64,000 nt of DNA, taken from Pseudomonas farsensis (GTDB lineage Bacteria; Pseudomonadota; Gammaproteobacteria; Pseudomonadales; Pseudomonadaceae). Under the pieces are notes generated by a model. That model had not been told where the DNA came from. It did no database searches and saw nothing but the letters and a program-made list of their open reading frames with translations. The stretch is taken from positions 1 through 64,000 of the forward strand of contig NZ_JABWRF020000001.1 of NCBI RefSeq assembly GCF_014268805.2. Reading direction: 5' to 3'. The position numbers were made by a program, and so were the translations under genes. Shown here piece after piece: positions 55,763 to 64,000 of this stretch. Position 1 is the stretch's first letter, and every line of letters starts with the position of its first letter.

Positions 55763-55782
55763 AGCTGCCCTGGCGGGCAGCT
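55763..55782. terminator. hairpin between AraC gene and zapE
   Basis: AGCTGCCC, loop TGGC, GGGCAGCT, directly between the convergent stops. It has no U-run, so it is a weak terminator candidate. Confidence 0.4.
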
Positions 55783-55787
55783 GCAAG

Positions 55788-56882
55788 CTAGGGTTTGTGC
55801 GCCCGCGAGAGGAACTCGTGGGACTGCATCTCGAGCAAACGGCTGAGCGTGCGCTGGAACTCGAAGCTCAGGCGACCACCGGTGTAGAGGTCCTTGAGCT
55901 CGACTTCGGCCGAGATGATCAACTTGACGTTACGGTCGTAGAACTCATCGACCATGTTGATGAACCGGCGAGCGATATCGTCGGTGGCAACACCCATCTG
56001 CTCGACATTGCTCAGCAACACTGCATGGAAAATCTTGCCCAGCTCGATGTAGTCGTTCTGGCTGCGCGGCCCGTCGCACAAGGCACGGAAGTCGAACCAG
56101 GCAACGTCGTCGCAGGTGCGCAGGGCCGTGATGGCACGGTTCTCGATCATCAGCACGTCGTTTTCGACGGCTTCGGTGCACTCCGGCGTCAGCGCCTTGA
56201 AGCTTGCACGCAGGCTTTCGTGGGCCGCGTCGTCGAGCGGGTAATGGTACAGCTCGGCTTGCTCCAGGTGGCGCAGGCGGTAATCCACACCACTGTCGAC
56301 GTTCACCACGTCGGTGTACTGCTTGATCATGGCGATGGCCGGCAGGAAGCGCGCACGTTGCAGGCCGTCCTTGTACAGGCCGTCTGGCACGATGTTGGAG
56401 GTAGCCACCAGCGAGACGCCGTTCTTGAACAGCTCTTCCATCAAGGTGCCGAGGATCATGGCATCGGTGATGTCCGAAACGAAGAACTCGTCGAAGCAGA
56501 TAACCCGCGCCTCGTCGCTGAAACGCTTGGCGATCAGGGTCAGCGGATTTTTCTCGCCCTTGAGGGTTTTCATTTCCTCGTGCACGCGCTTCATGAAGCG
56601 GTGGAAGTGCGTGCGCATTTTCTGCTTGAACGGCAGTGCTTCGTAGAAGGTGTCGACCAGGTATGTCTTGCCTCGCCCTACCCCGCCCCAGAAATACAGG
56701 CCTTTGACCGGGGTCTGCTCCTTCTTGCCGAACAACTTGCCGAACATGCCCGGCTTGTTGTTCTGGGCCTGGACCAGGTCGTCGTACAGGCGCTGCAGGT
56801 GACGCACCGCAGTTTCCTGCGCCGCGTCATGGAAGAAGTCGGGACGTTTCAGATCTGCTTGATAGCGTTCTAAGGGAGTCAT
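55788..56882 (-). CDS. zapE: cell division ATPase ZapE (AFG1 family)
   Basis: A 364-residue AAA+ family ATPase that associates with the Z ring in E. coli and, in eukaryotes, helps mitochondrial protein turnover. Walker A is GLYFWGGVGRGKTYLVDTFYEALP near residues 66-85, Walker B is ARVICFDEFFVSDITDAMIL, and the sensor region is VATSNIVPDGLYKDGLQRARFLPAI. The length is normal. It is followed on the minus strand only by the hairpin at 55763. Confidence 0.93.
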   Translation of the reverse strand: MTPLERYQADLKRPDFFHDAAQETAVRHLQRLYDDLVQAQNNKPGMFGKLFGKKEQTPVKGLYFWGGVGRGKTYLVDTFYEALPFKQKMRTHFHRFMKRVHEEMKTLKGEKNPLTLIAKRFSDEARVICFDEFFVSDITDAMILGTLMEELFKNGVSLVATSNIVPDGLYKDGLQRARFLPAIAMIKQYTDVVNVDSGVDYRLRHLEQAELYHYPLDDAAHESLRASFKALTPECTEAVENDVLMIENRAITALRTCDDVAWFDFRALCDGPRSQNDYIELGKIFHAVLLSNVEQMGVATDDIARRFINMVDEFYDRNVKLIISAEVELKDLYTGGRLSFEFQRTLSRLLEMQSHEFLSRAHKP

Positions 56883-57017
56883 AATTCGTTAGCGAGGCAA
56901 CAAAAAACGGGCCGTCACTGTAACGAGCGGCCCGCCTGATAGCAATGATACATGCGGCCAATGCGCGCAGGCTTTACATAGCGTTGGCGATTCCAGGGTT
57001 CTGCGCAAGCCTGTGTT

Positions 57018-57050
57018 GGCCTCATCGCAGGCTATCGCCAGCTCCCACAC
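57018..57050 (-). repeat. REP-type repeat, family A arm
   Basis: Starts GGCCTCATCGCAGGCTATCG and continues GCCAGCTCCCACA. It is one base different from the common family A core. The facing arm is at 57306-57337, with the family C element nested between. Confidence 0.75.
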
Positions 57051-57146
57051 GAGTCTGCGGCAGGCCACAATATCGAGACTGTGCGCGGTCTCTGTGGGAG
57101 ATTCTATGGTTTTGTACAAACCTGTTCCCGCCAGACATATCTCCTT

Positions 57147-57242
57147 GTGGCGAGCGGGCTTGTCCCGCGTTGGGCTGCGCAGCAGCCCTTAGGGTTTTCA
57201 GGGCTGCTGCGCAGCCCAACGCGGGACAAGCCCGCTCGCCAC
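57147..57242. repeat. perfect 43-base inverted repeat, family C
   Basis: Arms 57147-57189 and 57200-57242 are exactly complementary over 43 bases around a ten-base loop. The arms begin GTGGCGAGCGGGCTTGTCCC and share the CTGCGCAGCAGCC inner segment with family B. Confidence 0.9.
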
Positions 57243-57305
57243 GACTCTCTATCATTTCCTACAGGATTGGGTCCAACCAGCAAGGTTGCGGTTGAGCACG
57301 GCCTG

Positions 57306-57337
57306 GGTGGGAGCTGGCGATAGCCTGCGATGAGGCC
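57306..57337 (+). repeat. REP-type repeat, family A arm
   Basis: GGTGGGAGCTGGCGATAGCC followed by TGCGATGAGGCC, facing the arm at 57018-57050. Confidence 0.75.
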
Positions 57338-57399
57338 AGCACAGGCTTGCACAGAGCTCAGGTTGCCATGCCCTGTGCGCACGATTGCTGCAGAGGCTA

Positions 57400-58749
57400 T
57401 CAGTCCTGAGCCGGCTGCAGCGCGTCGCGCAGGCTTTGCACCGCCGCATCACGGGCTTGTGCATCGTCAAACTGCGGCCCCTCGGCAACCTGCTCGCCGC
57501 CCAGCCACAGGCTGAAGCCCAGGCCCTCGACACGCACATCGGCCTCGCCACCCTGCTGCAGTTGCTTGCTGACAGCACCTGCACTCTTGCCGTCGGCAAA
57601 ACTGCGCGACAGCAGCAATTGCTCGCCATCAGCGGCCAGCAGGCGGAAGCGGAAGCTGCCGTCCTCATCACGGAAGCTGACAAAACGCGCGCTCTTGGCG
57701 GCCTTTTTCTTTACTTCTGTGCCCGCTTGCACACTGGCGCGGAACGAACGCAGGCCCACGGCCTCGCGCAGTTGCGCAAGGAACGGCGTCGCGCTTTTGC
57801 GCGCCTTGGCAGCGCCCGCCAGCAGGATGTCTTCGAGGTCGGAGGGGCGCGAAATCAGCTGGTGGTAGTGATCGCGTTTTTCGGCCAACTGGCCGTCGAG
57901 CAGTTGGAACAGGCGCTGCTTGGCCTCACCCCAACCCAGGCCCTGGAGCAACTGCTCACGGAACTCGGCGCATTGCTCAGGCGTCGAGAACGCCTGGAAC
58001 AGGGTGAACAGGTGCGAGGCGTCCGGGTCTTTCGGCTCACCGGGGGCGCGGGAGTCGGTGACGATGCGCGAGATGGCGTCTTTCATGTCCTTGGCGCTGG
58101 TGAACAACGGGATAGTGTTGTCGTAGCTCTTGGACATCTTGCGCCCGTCCAGGCCCGGCAAGGTCGCCACGCTTTCCTCGATCACCGCCTCAGGCATGGC
58201 AAAGAACTCCTTGCCCTGGCCGAACAGGTGGTTGAAGCGCTGGCCGATGTCGCGGGCCATTTCGACGTGCTGGATCTGGTCACGCCCCACCGGCACCTTG
58301 TGCGCGTTGAACATGAGAATGTCGGCGGCCATCAGCACCGGGTAGCTGAACAGGCCCATGGTCACGCCGGCGTCCGGGTCTTCACCGGCTTCGACGTTTT
58401 TATCGACCGACGCCTTGTAGGCGTGGGCGCGGTTGAGCAGCCCTTTACCGGCAACGCAGGTCAACAGCCAGGTCAGCTCGGGGATTTCCGGGATGTCGGA
58501 CTGGCGATAGAAGGTGACCTTGGCCGGGTCCAGGCCGCCGGCCAGCCAGGTGGCGGCGATTTCCAGGCGCGAGCGCTGGATGCGCAGCGGGTCATCGCAC
58601 TTGATCAGCGCGTGGTAGTCGGCCAGAAAGTAGAACGAATCGGCACCGGGCTGCTGGCTGGCGAGGATCGCCGGGCGGATGGCACCGGCGTAGTTGCCCA
58701 GGTGCGGGGTGCCGGTGGTGGTAATACCGGTGAGAATGCGCGTGGTCAT
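57400..58749 (-). CDS. trpS: tryptophanyl-tRNA synthetase with C-terminal extension
   Basis: A 449-residue class I synthetase charging tRNA-Trp. The HIGH-type motif is [13 protein letters not shown] near residues 13-25 and the KMSKS motif is [11 protein letters not shown]. The usual bacterial enzyme is about 330 residues. Here the core ends near 340, and about 100 extra residues follow ([38 protein letters not shown]...). The part around [16 protein letters not shown] resembles the small YegP/DUF1508 beta domain. The long form is usual in Pseudomonas. It starts 25 bases after the hydrolase gene. Confidence 0.94.
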   Translation of the reverse strand: MTTRILTGITTTGTPHLGNYAGAIRPAILASQQPGADSFYFLADYHALIKCDDPLRIQRSRLEIAATWLAGGLDPAKVTFYRQSDIPEIPELTWLLTCVAGKGLLNRAHAYKASVDKNVEAGEDPDAGVTMGLFSYPVLMAADILMFNAHKVPVGRDQIQHVEMARDIGQRFNHLFGQGKEFFAMPEAVIEESVATLPGLDGRKMSKSYDNTIPLFTSAKDMKDAISRIVTDSRAPGEPKDPDASHLFTLFQAFSTPEQCAEFREQLLQGLGWGEAKQRLFQLLDGQLAEKRDHYHQLISRPSDLEDILLAGAAKARKSATPFLAQLREAVGLRSFRASVQAGTEVKKKAAKSARFVSFRDEDGSFRFRLLAADGEQLLLSRSFADGKSAGAVSKQLQQGGEADVRVEGLGFSLWLGGEQVAEGPQFDDAQARDAAVQSLRDALQPAQD

Positions 58750-58774
58750 GGGTGTTCGCTTATTCAGGCTTGGC

Positions 58775-59410
58775 TCAGTTCGAAAGGCGCGGCAGCAGCA
58801 GATCCTTCAGATCGGTCAGCTTGCCATGGAAGAAGTGTCCGCATTCTGCCACTTTCAGCAGCTCATGGGGGCGCGTCAGGGTGTCGGACCATTCGTAAAC
58901 CAGCTGCGGATCGACCACCTCGTCGGTCTCCGGCTGCACCACGGTCAGCGCCACGCGCTCTGGCAGCGGGAACTGTTCGCTCAGGCGCATCACCGCCGGG
59001 GCGATCATGAACAGCTGCTGCAAGCTGACGCCGTCGGCCTCCAGGCGCCCGGCCAGGCTCGCGGCCACGAAACCGCCGAAGGAGAAGCCCATCAGCACCA
59101 GAGGTAGCGCCGGGTGCCTGGCTCGCAGCCATGCGGCGGCGGCCTCGGCGTCAGCCACTTCACCGGCACCCATGTCATGGCTGCCGGCGCTCTGGCCGAC
59201 GCCGCGATAGTTGAAACGCAGGGTCACGTAGCCGGCATCGCGGGCGGTGCGCTGCAGCGTCGAGACCACCTTGTTGAGCATGGTGCCGCCCTGGACCGGG
59301 TTGGGATGGCAGATCAGCACCGCGCCGCGGGCATCGGCAACATCCAGGTACAAGGCTTCCAGCGGGCCGCTCGGGCCATCGATGAACAAGGGGGTTTCGC
59401 GGATAAGCAA
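58775..59410 (-). CDS. small alpha/beta hydrolase (COG2945-type)
   Basis: A 211-residue alpha/beta hydrolase without signal peptide. The nucleophile elbow is [14 protein letters not shown] near residues 107-120. The oxyanion region is [28 protein letters not shown] carries the acid and CGHFFHGKL carries the His. Close relatives are uncharacterised cytoplasmic esterases. Translation appears to start at TTG (59410) with GGAG seven bases upstream; no nearby ATG fits the family N terminus. It lies just upstream of trpS on the same strand. Confidence 0.85.
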   Translation of the reverse strand: MLIRETPLFIDGPSGPLEALYLDVADARGAVLICHPNPVQGGTMLNKVVSTLQRTARDAGYVTLRFNYRGVGQSAGSHDMGAGEVADAEAAAAWLRARHPALPLVLMGFSFGGFVAASLAGRLEADGVSLQQLFMIAPAVMRLSEQFPLPERVALTVVQPETDEVVDPQLVYEWSDTLTRPHELLKVAECGHFFHGKLTDLKDLLLPRLSN

Positions 59411-59545
59411 GGCACTACTCCGTGACCTCGGGGAGGGTCGACTCGTCTAGCTGATGAATTCTGTTCTGATTTGCGATCGCTCGCGGTATACAGCGCAGGT
59501 TTGAGCCGTTAACGTAAAGCAAAGCCGTTTATAGAGGAAGGACTC

Positions 59546-59980
59546 GTGGAACACTCGCTCCTTGTTTGGTTGCTGCCGACCCTGGCCCTGGTTATTGGCG
59601 TGGTCGTCGGTTTCGCGCTGGCCCGCCTGCTGCCTAACGCTGCGCCCAGCAATACACAGCGCCAGCTGGATGATATCCAGCAGCGTTTCGATACTTACCA
59701 GAACGAGGTGGTCACCCACTTCAACAGCACCGCATCGCTGGTGCGCAAGCTGACGCAAAGCTACCAGGACGTGCAGGACCATCTGGCCGATGGCGCCAAC
59801 CGTCTGGCCCTGGACGAGCTGACCCGCCAACGCCTGCTGGCCTCGCTGCACGCCGAAGCGGCCCATGGCCCGCGTGACCGCCTCACGCCGCCCAAAGACG
59901 CCGAAGTGCCGCGCGACTACGCCCCCAAGGTGCCGAACTCGCCAGGCATGCTCGATGAGAGCTATGGCTTGAAGCGCTGA
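59546..59980 (+). CDS. YhcB/ZapG-like (DUF1043) membrane protein
   Basis: A 144-residue inner-membrane protein with one N-terminal TM helix (about 6-27, LVWLLPTLALVIGVVVGFALARLL), a coiled coil (about 38-95, RQLDDIQQRFDTYQNEVVTHF...) and a Pro-rich tail. E. coli YhcB (ZapG) links envelope growth and division. Translation starts at GTG (59546) with GAGGAAGG upstream. It is divergent from the hydrolase gene and ends at a strong terminator. Confidence 0.9.
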   Translation: MEHSLLVWLLPTLALVIGVVVGFALARLLPNAAPSNTQRQLDDIQQRFDTYQNEVVTHFNSTASLVRKLTQSYQDVQDHLADGANRLALDELTRQRLLASLHAEAAHGPRDRLTPPKDAEVPRDYAPKVPNSPGMLDESYGLKR

Positions 59981-59995
59981 TTCGACCGCTACGAC

Positions 59996-60021
59996 AAAGG
60001 CCGCGCATGCGGCCTTTTTTT
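59996..60021 (+). terminator. terminator of the yhcB-like gene
   Basis: AAAGGCCGC, loop GCAT, GCGGCCTTTTTTT, 15 bases after the stop codon. Confidence 0.92.
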
Positions 60022-60089
60022 GTGCCTGCAGGCCAAGCGGGTGGCGATGAAACAGGCATCCCGCAGGACGCTCGACGCACGCCTGTTCC

Positions 60090-60195
60090 GGCCTCATCGC
60101 AGGCTGTCGCCAGCTCCCACAGAGACCGCGCACAGTCGCAATATCGAGGCCTTGCCTTGAACCTGTGGGAGCTGGCGCCAGCCTGCGATGAGGCC
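60090..60195. repeat. REP-type inverted pair, family A, with conserved spacer
   Basis: Arms 60090-60123 and 60163-60195 face each other. The spacer 60125-60156 begins ACCGCGCACAGTCGCAATAT and matches the one at 11701-11732 closely. It lies between the yhcB-like gene and the methionine gamma-lyase gene. Confidence 0.87.
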
Positions 60196-60249
60196 GATAC
60201 AGGCTTGCACCTCCCACAGGGCCCTGCTTTTGTGCCTGCTCGCAGTCGC

Positions 60250-61440
60250 TTAACAGGCCCGCAATGCCTGCTGCACGTCGCCCAGCAGATCCTCGATATC
60301 CTCAAGCCCCACCGACAGCCGCACTAGCCCCTCGGAAATCCCATGCTCGGCACGCTCTTTCGGCGTGTAGCTGGAATGGGTCATGCTCGCCGGGTGCTGG
60401 GCCAGTGATTCGGCATCACCCAGGCTCACCGCCCGGGCAAATAGTTGCAGCGCGTTCATGAAGCGTCGCCCGGCCTCGATGCCGCCCTTGAGTTCGAAGG
60501 CGATCATGCCGCCCGGCAGGCGCATCTGGCGGCTGGCCAGTTCATGCTGGGGGAAAGACGCAAGCCCTGGGTAACGGATCAGTTCAACCTGGGGCTGAGC
60601 AAGCAGAAATTCGGCTATTTGCTGGGCATTGGCGCAGTGCCGGTCCATGCGCAGGGCCAGTGTCTTGATGCCGCGCATCAACAACGATGCATCGTGGGGC
60701 GAGAGCACCGCGCCGGTCATGTCCTTGAGCCCTTCCAGGCGAATCCGGTCGACCAGCGCCTTGCGCCCCACCACCAGCCCGGCCGTGATATCGCCGTGCC
60801 CGGAGAGGTACTTGGTGGCCGAATGCACGACCAGGTCAGCCCCCAGCTCCAGCGGGCGTTGCAGGTACGGGGTGCAGTAGGTGTTGTCGACAACGAGGGT
60901 CAGGTCATGGCCTTGCACAGCCTCGGCCAGCGCAGCGATATCGACCAGTTGCATCGTCGGGTTGGCGGGCGTTTCACAGTAGATCATCCGCGTTTTGGGG
61001 GTGATCGCAGCTTTCAGCGCCTGAAGGTCATTCAGATCGACATGGCGGATTTTCACCCCGAACTCACCGATGCCGTGATGCAGGAAGGCAAAGGTGCAGC
61101 CGTACAGCGTGCGGCCGACGATCAGCTCATCACCTGGGCGCAGCAGCGTCCACAACGTCGAGGTAATCGCGCCCATGCCTGAAGCCAGCGCCAGCCCCGC
61201 CTCCCCCCCTTCAAGCGAGGCCATGCGTTGTTCGAGCAGTGCCAGGGTGGGGTTGGAGATGCGACTGTAGAAATGCCCCGCCGCCTCCCCAGCAAAGCAG
61301 GCTGCGCCGTATTCAACGCTGGGAAACGCATAGGTAGCCGTTTGATAGACCGGCGGCACCAGTGCACCGCCATGGCTGAGCGGGTCGTAGCCATGATGAA
61401 TGGCGCGGGTGGAGAAACCGGCGTGTCGTGAGTCGTCCAT
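60250..61440 (-). CDS. mdeA: L-methionine gamma-lyase (MdeA/MegL)
   Basis: A 396-residue PLP enzyme that breaks methionine to methanethiol, ammonia and 2-oxobutyrate. From memory it is very close to the 398-residue P. putida enzyme, including GHFYSRISNPT, GDELIVGRTLYGCTFAFL and the whole C-terminal half. PLP-binding Lys210 is in VVHSATKYLSGHGD and Asp185 in VVDNTYCTP. Cys115 in LYGC (Cys116 in the known enzyme) separates gamma-lyases from cystathionine beta- and gamma-lyases. It is divergent from an Lrp-type regulator as in the known mdeR-mdeA locus, but the mdeB gene normally downstream is absent; a repeat and the yhcB-like gene follow. Confidence 0.9.
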   Translation of the reverse strand: MDDSRHAGFSTRAIHHGYDPLSHGGALVPPVYQTATYAFPSVEYGAACFAGEAAGHFYSRISNPTLALLEQRMASLEGGEAGLALASGMGAITSTLWTLLRPGDELIVGRTLYGCTFAFLHHGIGEFGVKIRHVDLNDLQALKAAITPKTRMIYCETPANPTMQLVDIAALAEAVQGHDLTLVVDNTYCTPYLQRPLELGADLVVHSATKYLSGHGDITAGLVVGRKALVDRIRLEGLKDMTGAVLSPHDASLLMRGIKTLALRMDRHCANAQQIAEFLLAQPQVELIRYPGLASFPQHELASRQMRLPGGMIAFELKGGIEAGRRFMNALQLFARAVSLGDAESLAQHPASMTHSSYTPKERAEHGISEGLVRLSVGLEDIEDLLGDVQQALRAC

Positions 61441-61497
61441 GGCAACAGCCTCTGGTGGTTTGTTATAAGCTTATGCCAGCAGAGACCCCGTATTTTT

Positions 61498-61529
61498 CCA
61501 AAGTTGCCCACAACATCACGGCACTTTGG
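61498..61529. promoter_or_regulatory. inverted repeat in the mdeA-mdeR region, putative MdeR site
   Basis: CCAAAGTTGCC (61498-61508) and GGCACTTTGG (61520-61529) are near-complementary arms with their starts 22 bases apart, about two helical turns. They lie in the 127-base gap between the divergent genes, which suits an Lrp-family operator. Confidence 0.5.
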
Positions 61530-61567
61530 CAACAAAAACAATAAAAACCCAACAGGGAGGGCATAAC

Positions 61568-62047
61568 ATGCCTTCAACACTCGACCGCACCGACCGCGCC
61601 CTGCTCGCTGCCCTGCAAAACAACGCGCGGCTGACCGTTTCGGAACTCGCCGACCAGGTCGCGCTGACCACCTCGCCGTGCTGGCGACGGGTCAAACTGC
61701 TCGAAGACAACGGCTATATCACCGGTTACCAGGCCGTTCTTTCGCCCAAGGCGCTGGGGTTTGGCATCACCGCGTTTGTCAGCATCATGATGGAGTCGCA
61801 TACCAAGGACATGGCGTTGGCCTTCGAACAACGCCTGATCGACATCCCGGAAATCGTTGCGTGCCACAACATTTCCGGGCGCTACGATTTTTTGCTGGAG
61901 ATCCTCGCGAGCGACCTGGAGTCGTTTGGCGAATTCACCCGCGAGGTGCTACAGCGGCTGCCGGGCGTGAAGGAGATCTATTCGAGTTTTTCGTACAAGG
62001 CGGTGAAGGAGCGGCGGGTGATACCGGTGAGCGAAACACATATTTAG
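61568..62047 (+). CDS. mdeR: Lrp/AsnC-family regulator (MdeR-like)
   Basis: A 159-residue Lrp-type regulator. The N-terminal winged helix-turn-helix (about 5-60) has LDRTDRALLAALQNNARLTVSELADQVALTTSPCWRRVKLLEDNGYI. The C-terminal ligand domain (about 68-150, RAM fold) includes VSIMMESHTKDMALAFEQRL and GRYDFLLEILASDLESFGEFTREVL. The start at 61568 has GGGAGG seven bases upstream; a TTG-started frame from 61526 is rejected. It is divergent from mdeA, and in P. putida the equivalent MdeR activates mdeAB. Confidence 0.9.
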   Translation: MPSTLDRTDRALLAALQNNARLTVSELADQVALTTSPCWRRVKLLEDNGYITGYQAVLSPKALGFGITAFVSIMMESHTKDMALAFEQRLIDIPEIVACHNISGRYDFLLEILASDLESFGEFTREVLQRLPGVKEIYSSFSYKAVKERRVIPVSETHI

Positions 62048-62145
62048 CCAATCACCAGCAATTACAGGACCGCTCCCACCCTCCAGAGGCCCAATGCCTG
62101 ACATACCTCGCGGTTAGAAAGCAGCAACCTGCCGGTGTAGTCTCA

Positions 62146-62409
62146 ATGAGCGACACGATGAAAATTTCCGACTTTACCGAGGCTGAATTTCTCGACTTCA
62201 TTATTTCTATCACCGATCCGGCGCACGAGACCAGCGAACGTGAACTAGACGCTCGCATAGTGAAATTCAACGAGCTGTCAGAGCACCCTAGTGGATCAGA
62301 TTTAATTTACTGGCCTGAAGCCGGCGGATTAGATACACCTGATGAAATTTTGCGGCTTGTAAAAGAGTGGCGGGCCTCTAACGGTAAGCCGGGCTTCAAA
62401 ACCGACTAA
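62146..62409 (+). CDS. colicin-E/pyocin-S-type immunity protein, orphan
   Basis: An 87-residue protein of the colicin E2/E7/E8/E9 and pyocin S DNase immunity family. It shows SDFTEAEFLDFI, the core EHPSGSDLIYWPE (46-58) and VKEWRASNGKPGFKTD at the end, all close to Im9. The contact residues Asp52 and Tyr55 are kept; the second Tyr of the usual YY pair is Trp56. The start may be ATG 62146 or ATG 62158; neither has a strong ribosome site. No toxin gene lies beside it. Codons such as ATA, TTA and AAA are frequent relative to neighbours, suggesting transfer. It probably protects against a DNase bacteriocin of other strains. Confidence 0.88.
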   Translation: MSDTMKISDFTEAEFLDFIISITDPAHETSERELDARIVKFNELSEHPSGSDLIYWPEAGGLDTPDEILRLVKEWRASNGKPGFKTD

Positions 62410-62473
62410 TCCCGCAGGCATCGCCTCCTCGAAAAAAACGATTCCACCATAGGTTTTCATGCAAGCACCCAAT

Positions 62474-62500
62474 AAAAAAACCCGCCGTAGCGGGTTTTTT
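62474..62500. terminator. bidirectional terminator between immunity gene and cysNC
   Basis: ACCCGC, loop CGTA, GCGGGT, with six to seven A/T on each flank. It serves the convergent immunity gene and cysNC. Confidence 0.9.
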
Positions 62501-62521
62501 CATGTCACCTGAAGCAACCGA

Positions 62522-64000
62522 TCAGATCGCACCACGCTGACGCAGCGCATCAAGCACCAGCTTGACGCCTTCATCGACGCTGAGCGACTGGGTGTTGATC
62601 ACCACATCCGCATCCAGCGGCACATCGTACGGGAAGCTCTCACCCGGGATGTTGTCGCCACCGGCAGCGTACAGGCCCTGCGGGTCACGCTCACGGCACA
62701 CCAACGGCGAAGCCTGAACGTAGACGGTTACCAGACGCTCCTTACCCAACAGCGCCTTGGCCTGTTCGCGGCCTTCGGCATCCGGGGCAACGAACGCGGC
62801 CAGGGTGAGCATGCCGGCTTCGTTGAACTGGCGCGCCACATGGGCGGCGCGGCGCCAGTTTTCGGTACGCCCGGCACGGTCCTGGGGCAGGCCCTTGTTC
62901 AGGTCGTGGCGCAAGTTCTGGCCATCGAGCACGTAGACCGCACGGCCCATGTCGAACAGCTTGCGTTCCACGGCATAGGCCAGGGTGCTCTTGCCAGCGC
63001 CGGACAGGCCGCTGAACAGCACGGTGGCCGGCTGCTGGCCGAAGCGCAGGGCGCGTTCTTCAGTGGAAACATGGGCCAGCTTGCCGTGTTGCCCGGTGCT
63101 GCCATGGGGCAATACCGGTGGCGCGATGATCATGCCGGCGCCGACGGTGCCGTTGGTCAAGCGATCGATGACGATGAACGCACCGGTGGTGCGGTTGCTG
63201 TCGTAGCCGTCCAGGGCAATGGCGCTGTCCAGCGCAACCTTGACCCGGCCGATTTCGTTCAGCTGCAGCGCGCTGGCCGCGCCATGCTCAAGGGTGTTCA
63301 CATCGACCTTGTGGGTGATGCTGGCAATCGAGCCCGGCACGTAGCTGGTGGCCCGCTTGATGTCGTATTTCTTGCCCGGCAGCATCGGTTCTTCGGCCAT
63401 CCATACCAGCATGGCGTCGAATTGGTCGGTCACCTGCGGTACGTTGTCAGCGTGCACCAGCAAATCGCCACGGGAGATGTCGATCTCGTCTTCCATGGTC
63501 AGGGTCACGGCCTGGCCTGGGCCTGCGCATTCCAATTCACCTTCGTAGGTGACGATGGACTTGACCCGGCTGCTCTTGCCCGACGGCAGCACGACGATTT
63601 CATCGCCCTTGTGCACCACGCCACCGGCGATGGTGCCGGCGAAGCCACGGAAGTTCAGGTTCGGGCGGTTGACGTACTGCACCGGGAAGCGCAGGTCGGT
63701 CACGTTACGGTCGACGGCAACCTCGACGCTTTCGAGAATTTCCATCAGCACAGGGCCGGTGTACCACGGCGATTGCTCGCTGCGGTTGACCACGTTGTCG
63801 CCCTTGAGCGCCGACATGGGCACGAAGTGCAGGCTCGAAGGCTTGAGGTTGATGCTCTCGGCGAACTTCAGGTAATCGGCCTTGATCGACTCGAACAGCT
63901 GCTGGTCGAAGCCCTTGAGGTCCATCTTGTTGACCGCGACGACGATGTGCTTGATGCCCAGCAACGAGGCGATGTAGCTGTGCCGGCGGGTCTGGGTCTG
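62522..64000 (-). CDS. cysNC: sulfate adenylyltransferase subunit 1 / APS kinase fusion CysNC (partial)
   Basis: The C-terminal 492 residues of a fusion gene whose start lies beyond the right edge. The CysN part is an EF-Tu-like GTPase: [11 protein letters not shown] is the NKxD motif, followed by beta-barrel domains (about to residue 310 of the visible part). CysN with CysD makes APS from sulfate and ATP. The CysC part has P-loop [17 protein letters not shown] and [17 protein letters not shown] and phosphorylates APS to PAPS. The open frame reaches base 64000 without a start ([18 protein letters not shown]). It is the sulfate-assimilation gene next to the methionine-degrading locus. Confidence 0.95.
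   Translation of the reverse strand, partial: QTQTRRHSYIASLLGIKHIVVAVNKMDLKGFDQQLFESIKADYLKFAESINLKPSSLHFVPMSALKGDNVVNRSEQSPWYTGPVLMEILESVEVAVDRNVTDLRFPVQYVNRPNLNFRGFAGTIAGGVVHKGDEIVVLPSGKSSRVKSIVTYEGELECAGPGQAVTLTMEDEIDISRGDLLVHADNVPQVTDQFDAMLVWMAEEPMLPGKKYDIKRATSYVPGSIASITHKVDVNTLEHGAASALQLNEIGRVKVALDSAIALDGYDSNRTTGAFIVIDRLTNGTVGAGMIIAPPVLPHGSTGQHGKLAHVSTEERALRFGQQPATVLFSGLSGAGKSTLAYAVERKLFDMGRAVYVLDGQNLRHDLNKGLPQDRAGRTENWRRAAHVARQFNEAGMLTLAAFVAPDAEGREQAKALLGKERLVTVYVQASPLVCRERDPQGLYAAGGDNIPGESFPYDVPLDADVVINTQSLSVDEGVKLVLDALRQRGAI

Larger units (their letters stand above)
56883..57399. other. gene-free repeat region between zapE and trpS
   Basis: A 517-base region without a credible gene. 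It holds a family A arm (57018-57050) with a partial spacer-like segment (57066-57090), a perfect 43-base inverted repeat (57147-57242), and another family A arm (57306-57337). This is the largest repeat cluster in the window. Confidence 0.85.

Noticed and set aside
56883..57399. Repeat cluster considered as a CRISPR array
   Set aside because: The units are inverted, of differing families and not regularly spaced direct repeats; there are no cas genes.

Overview
The window is a stretch of chromosome from a Pseudomonas of the P. putida group. The base composition is GC-rich. Nearly every protein reads as the Pseudomonas form of a core gene, and the order follows, as far as I remember it, the P. 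aeruginosa block from colRS-groESL through the dcw cluster to cysNC. No tRNA genes, insertion sequences, prophage or CRISPR arrays were seen. The one structural RNA is rnpB (RNase P RNA).

Left part (1-25.3 kb): a small exported protein, a WapQ/InaA-type LPS kinase and a methyltransferase lie downstream of the ColS/ColR two-component genes. A divergent PAP2 phosphatase follows, then groEL-groES with a sigma-32-type promoter, fxsA, a HugZ-like protein, a DUF481 protein, an alkyltransferase-like protein, ampG, an MdfA-like pump, an MscS channel, yajQ and panE. Next come an orphan sensor kinase, a PduO-type adenosyltransferase, a MutT/ThiE-like fusion, argJ, secA, dciA and an unrecognised accessory gene.

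Centre (25.3-43.2 kb): a complete minus-strand dcw cluster, mraZ-rsmH-ftsL-ftsI-murE-murF-mraY-murD-ftsW-murG-murC-ddlB-ftsQ-ftsA-ftsZ, ending in lpxC. Most of its genes overlap or lie within a few bases of each other. It is headed by a sigma-70 promoter followed directly by three MraZ-box repeats. rnpB and rsmI lie just upstream, and lpoA, yraN, gmhA and a BON lipoprotein run the other way.

Right part (48.3-64 kb): sspB-sspA, the cytochrome bc1 operon petABC, rplM-rpsI, a Tas-type aldo-keto reductase, an AraC/GlxA-type regulator, zapE, trpS, a small alpha/beta hydrolase and a yhcB/zapG-like gene. Then comes an accessory insert holding methionine gamma-lyase, its divergent Lrp-type regulator and an orphan colicin-E/pyocin-S-type immunity gene. 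The window ends inside a cysNC fusion gene.

The main points beyond ordinary annotation are: two nearly identical ColR-like boxes upstream of the PAP2 gene and of the methyltransferase-kinase pair; a methionine gamma-lyase locus without mdeB next to an orphan immunity gene; an unrecognised low-GC gene between dciA and lpxC; and several REP-type repeat families, some sharing a conserved internal segment. I saw no clear wholly new multi-gene system.
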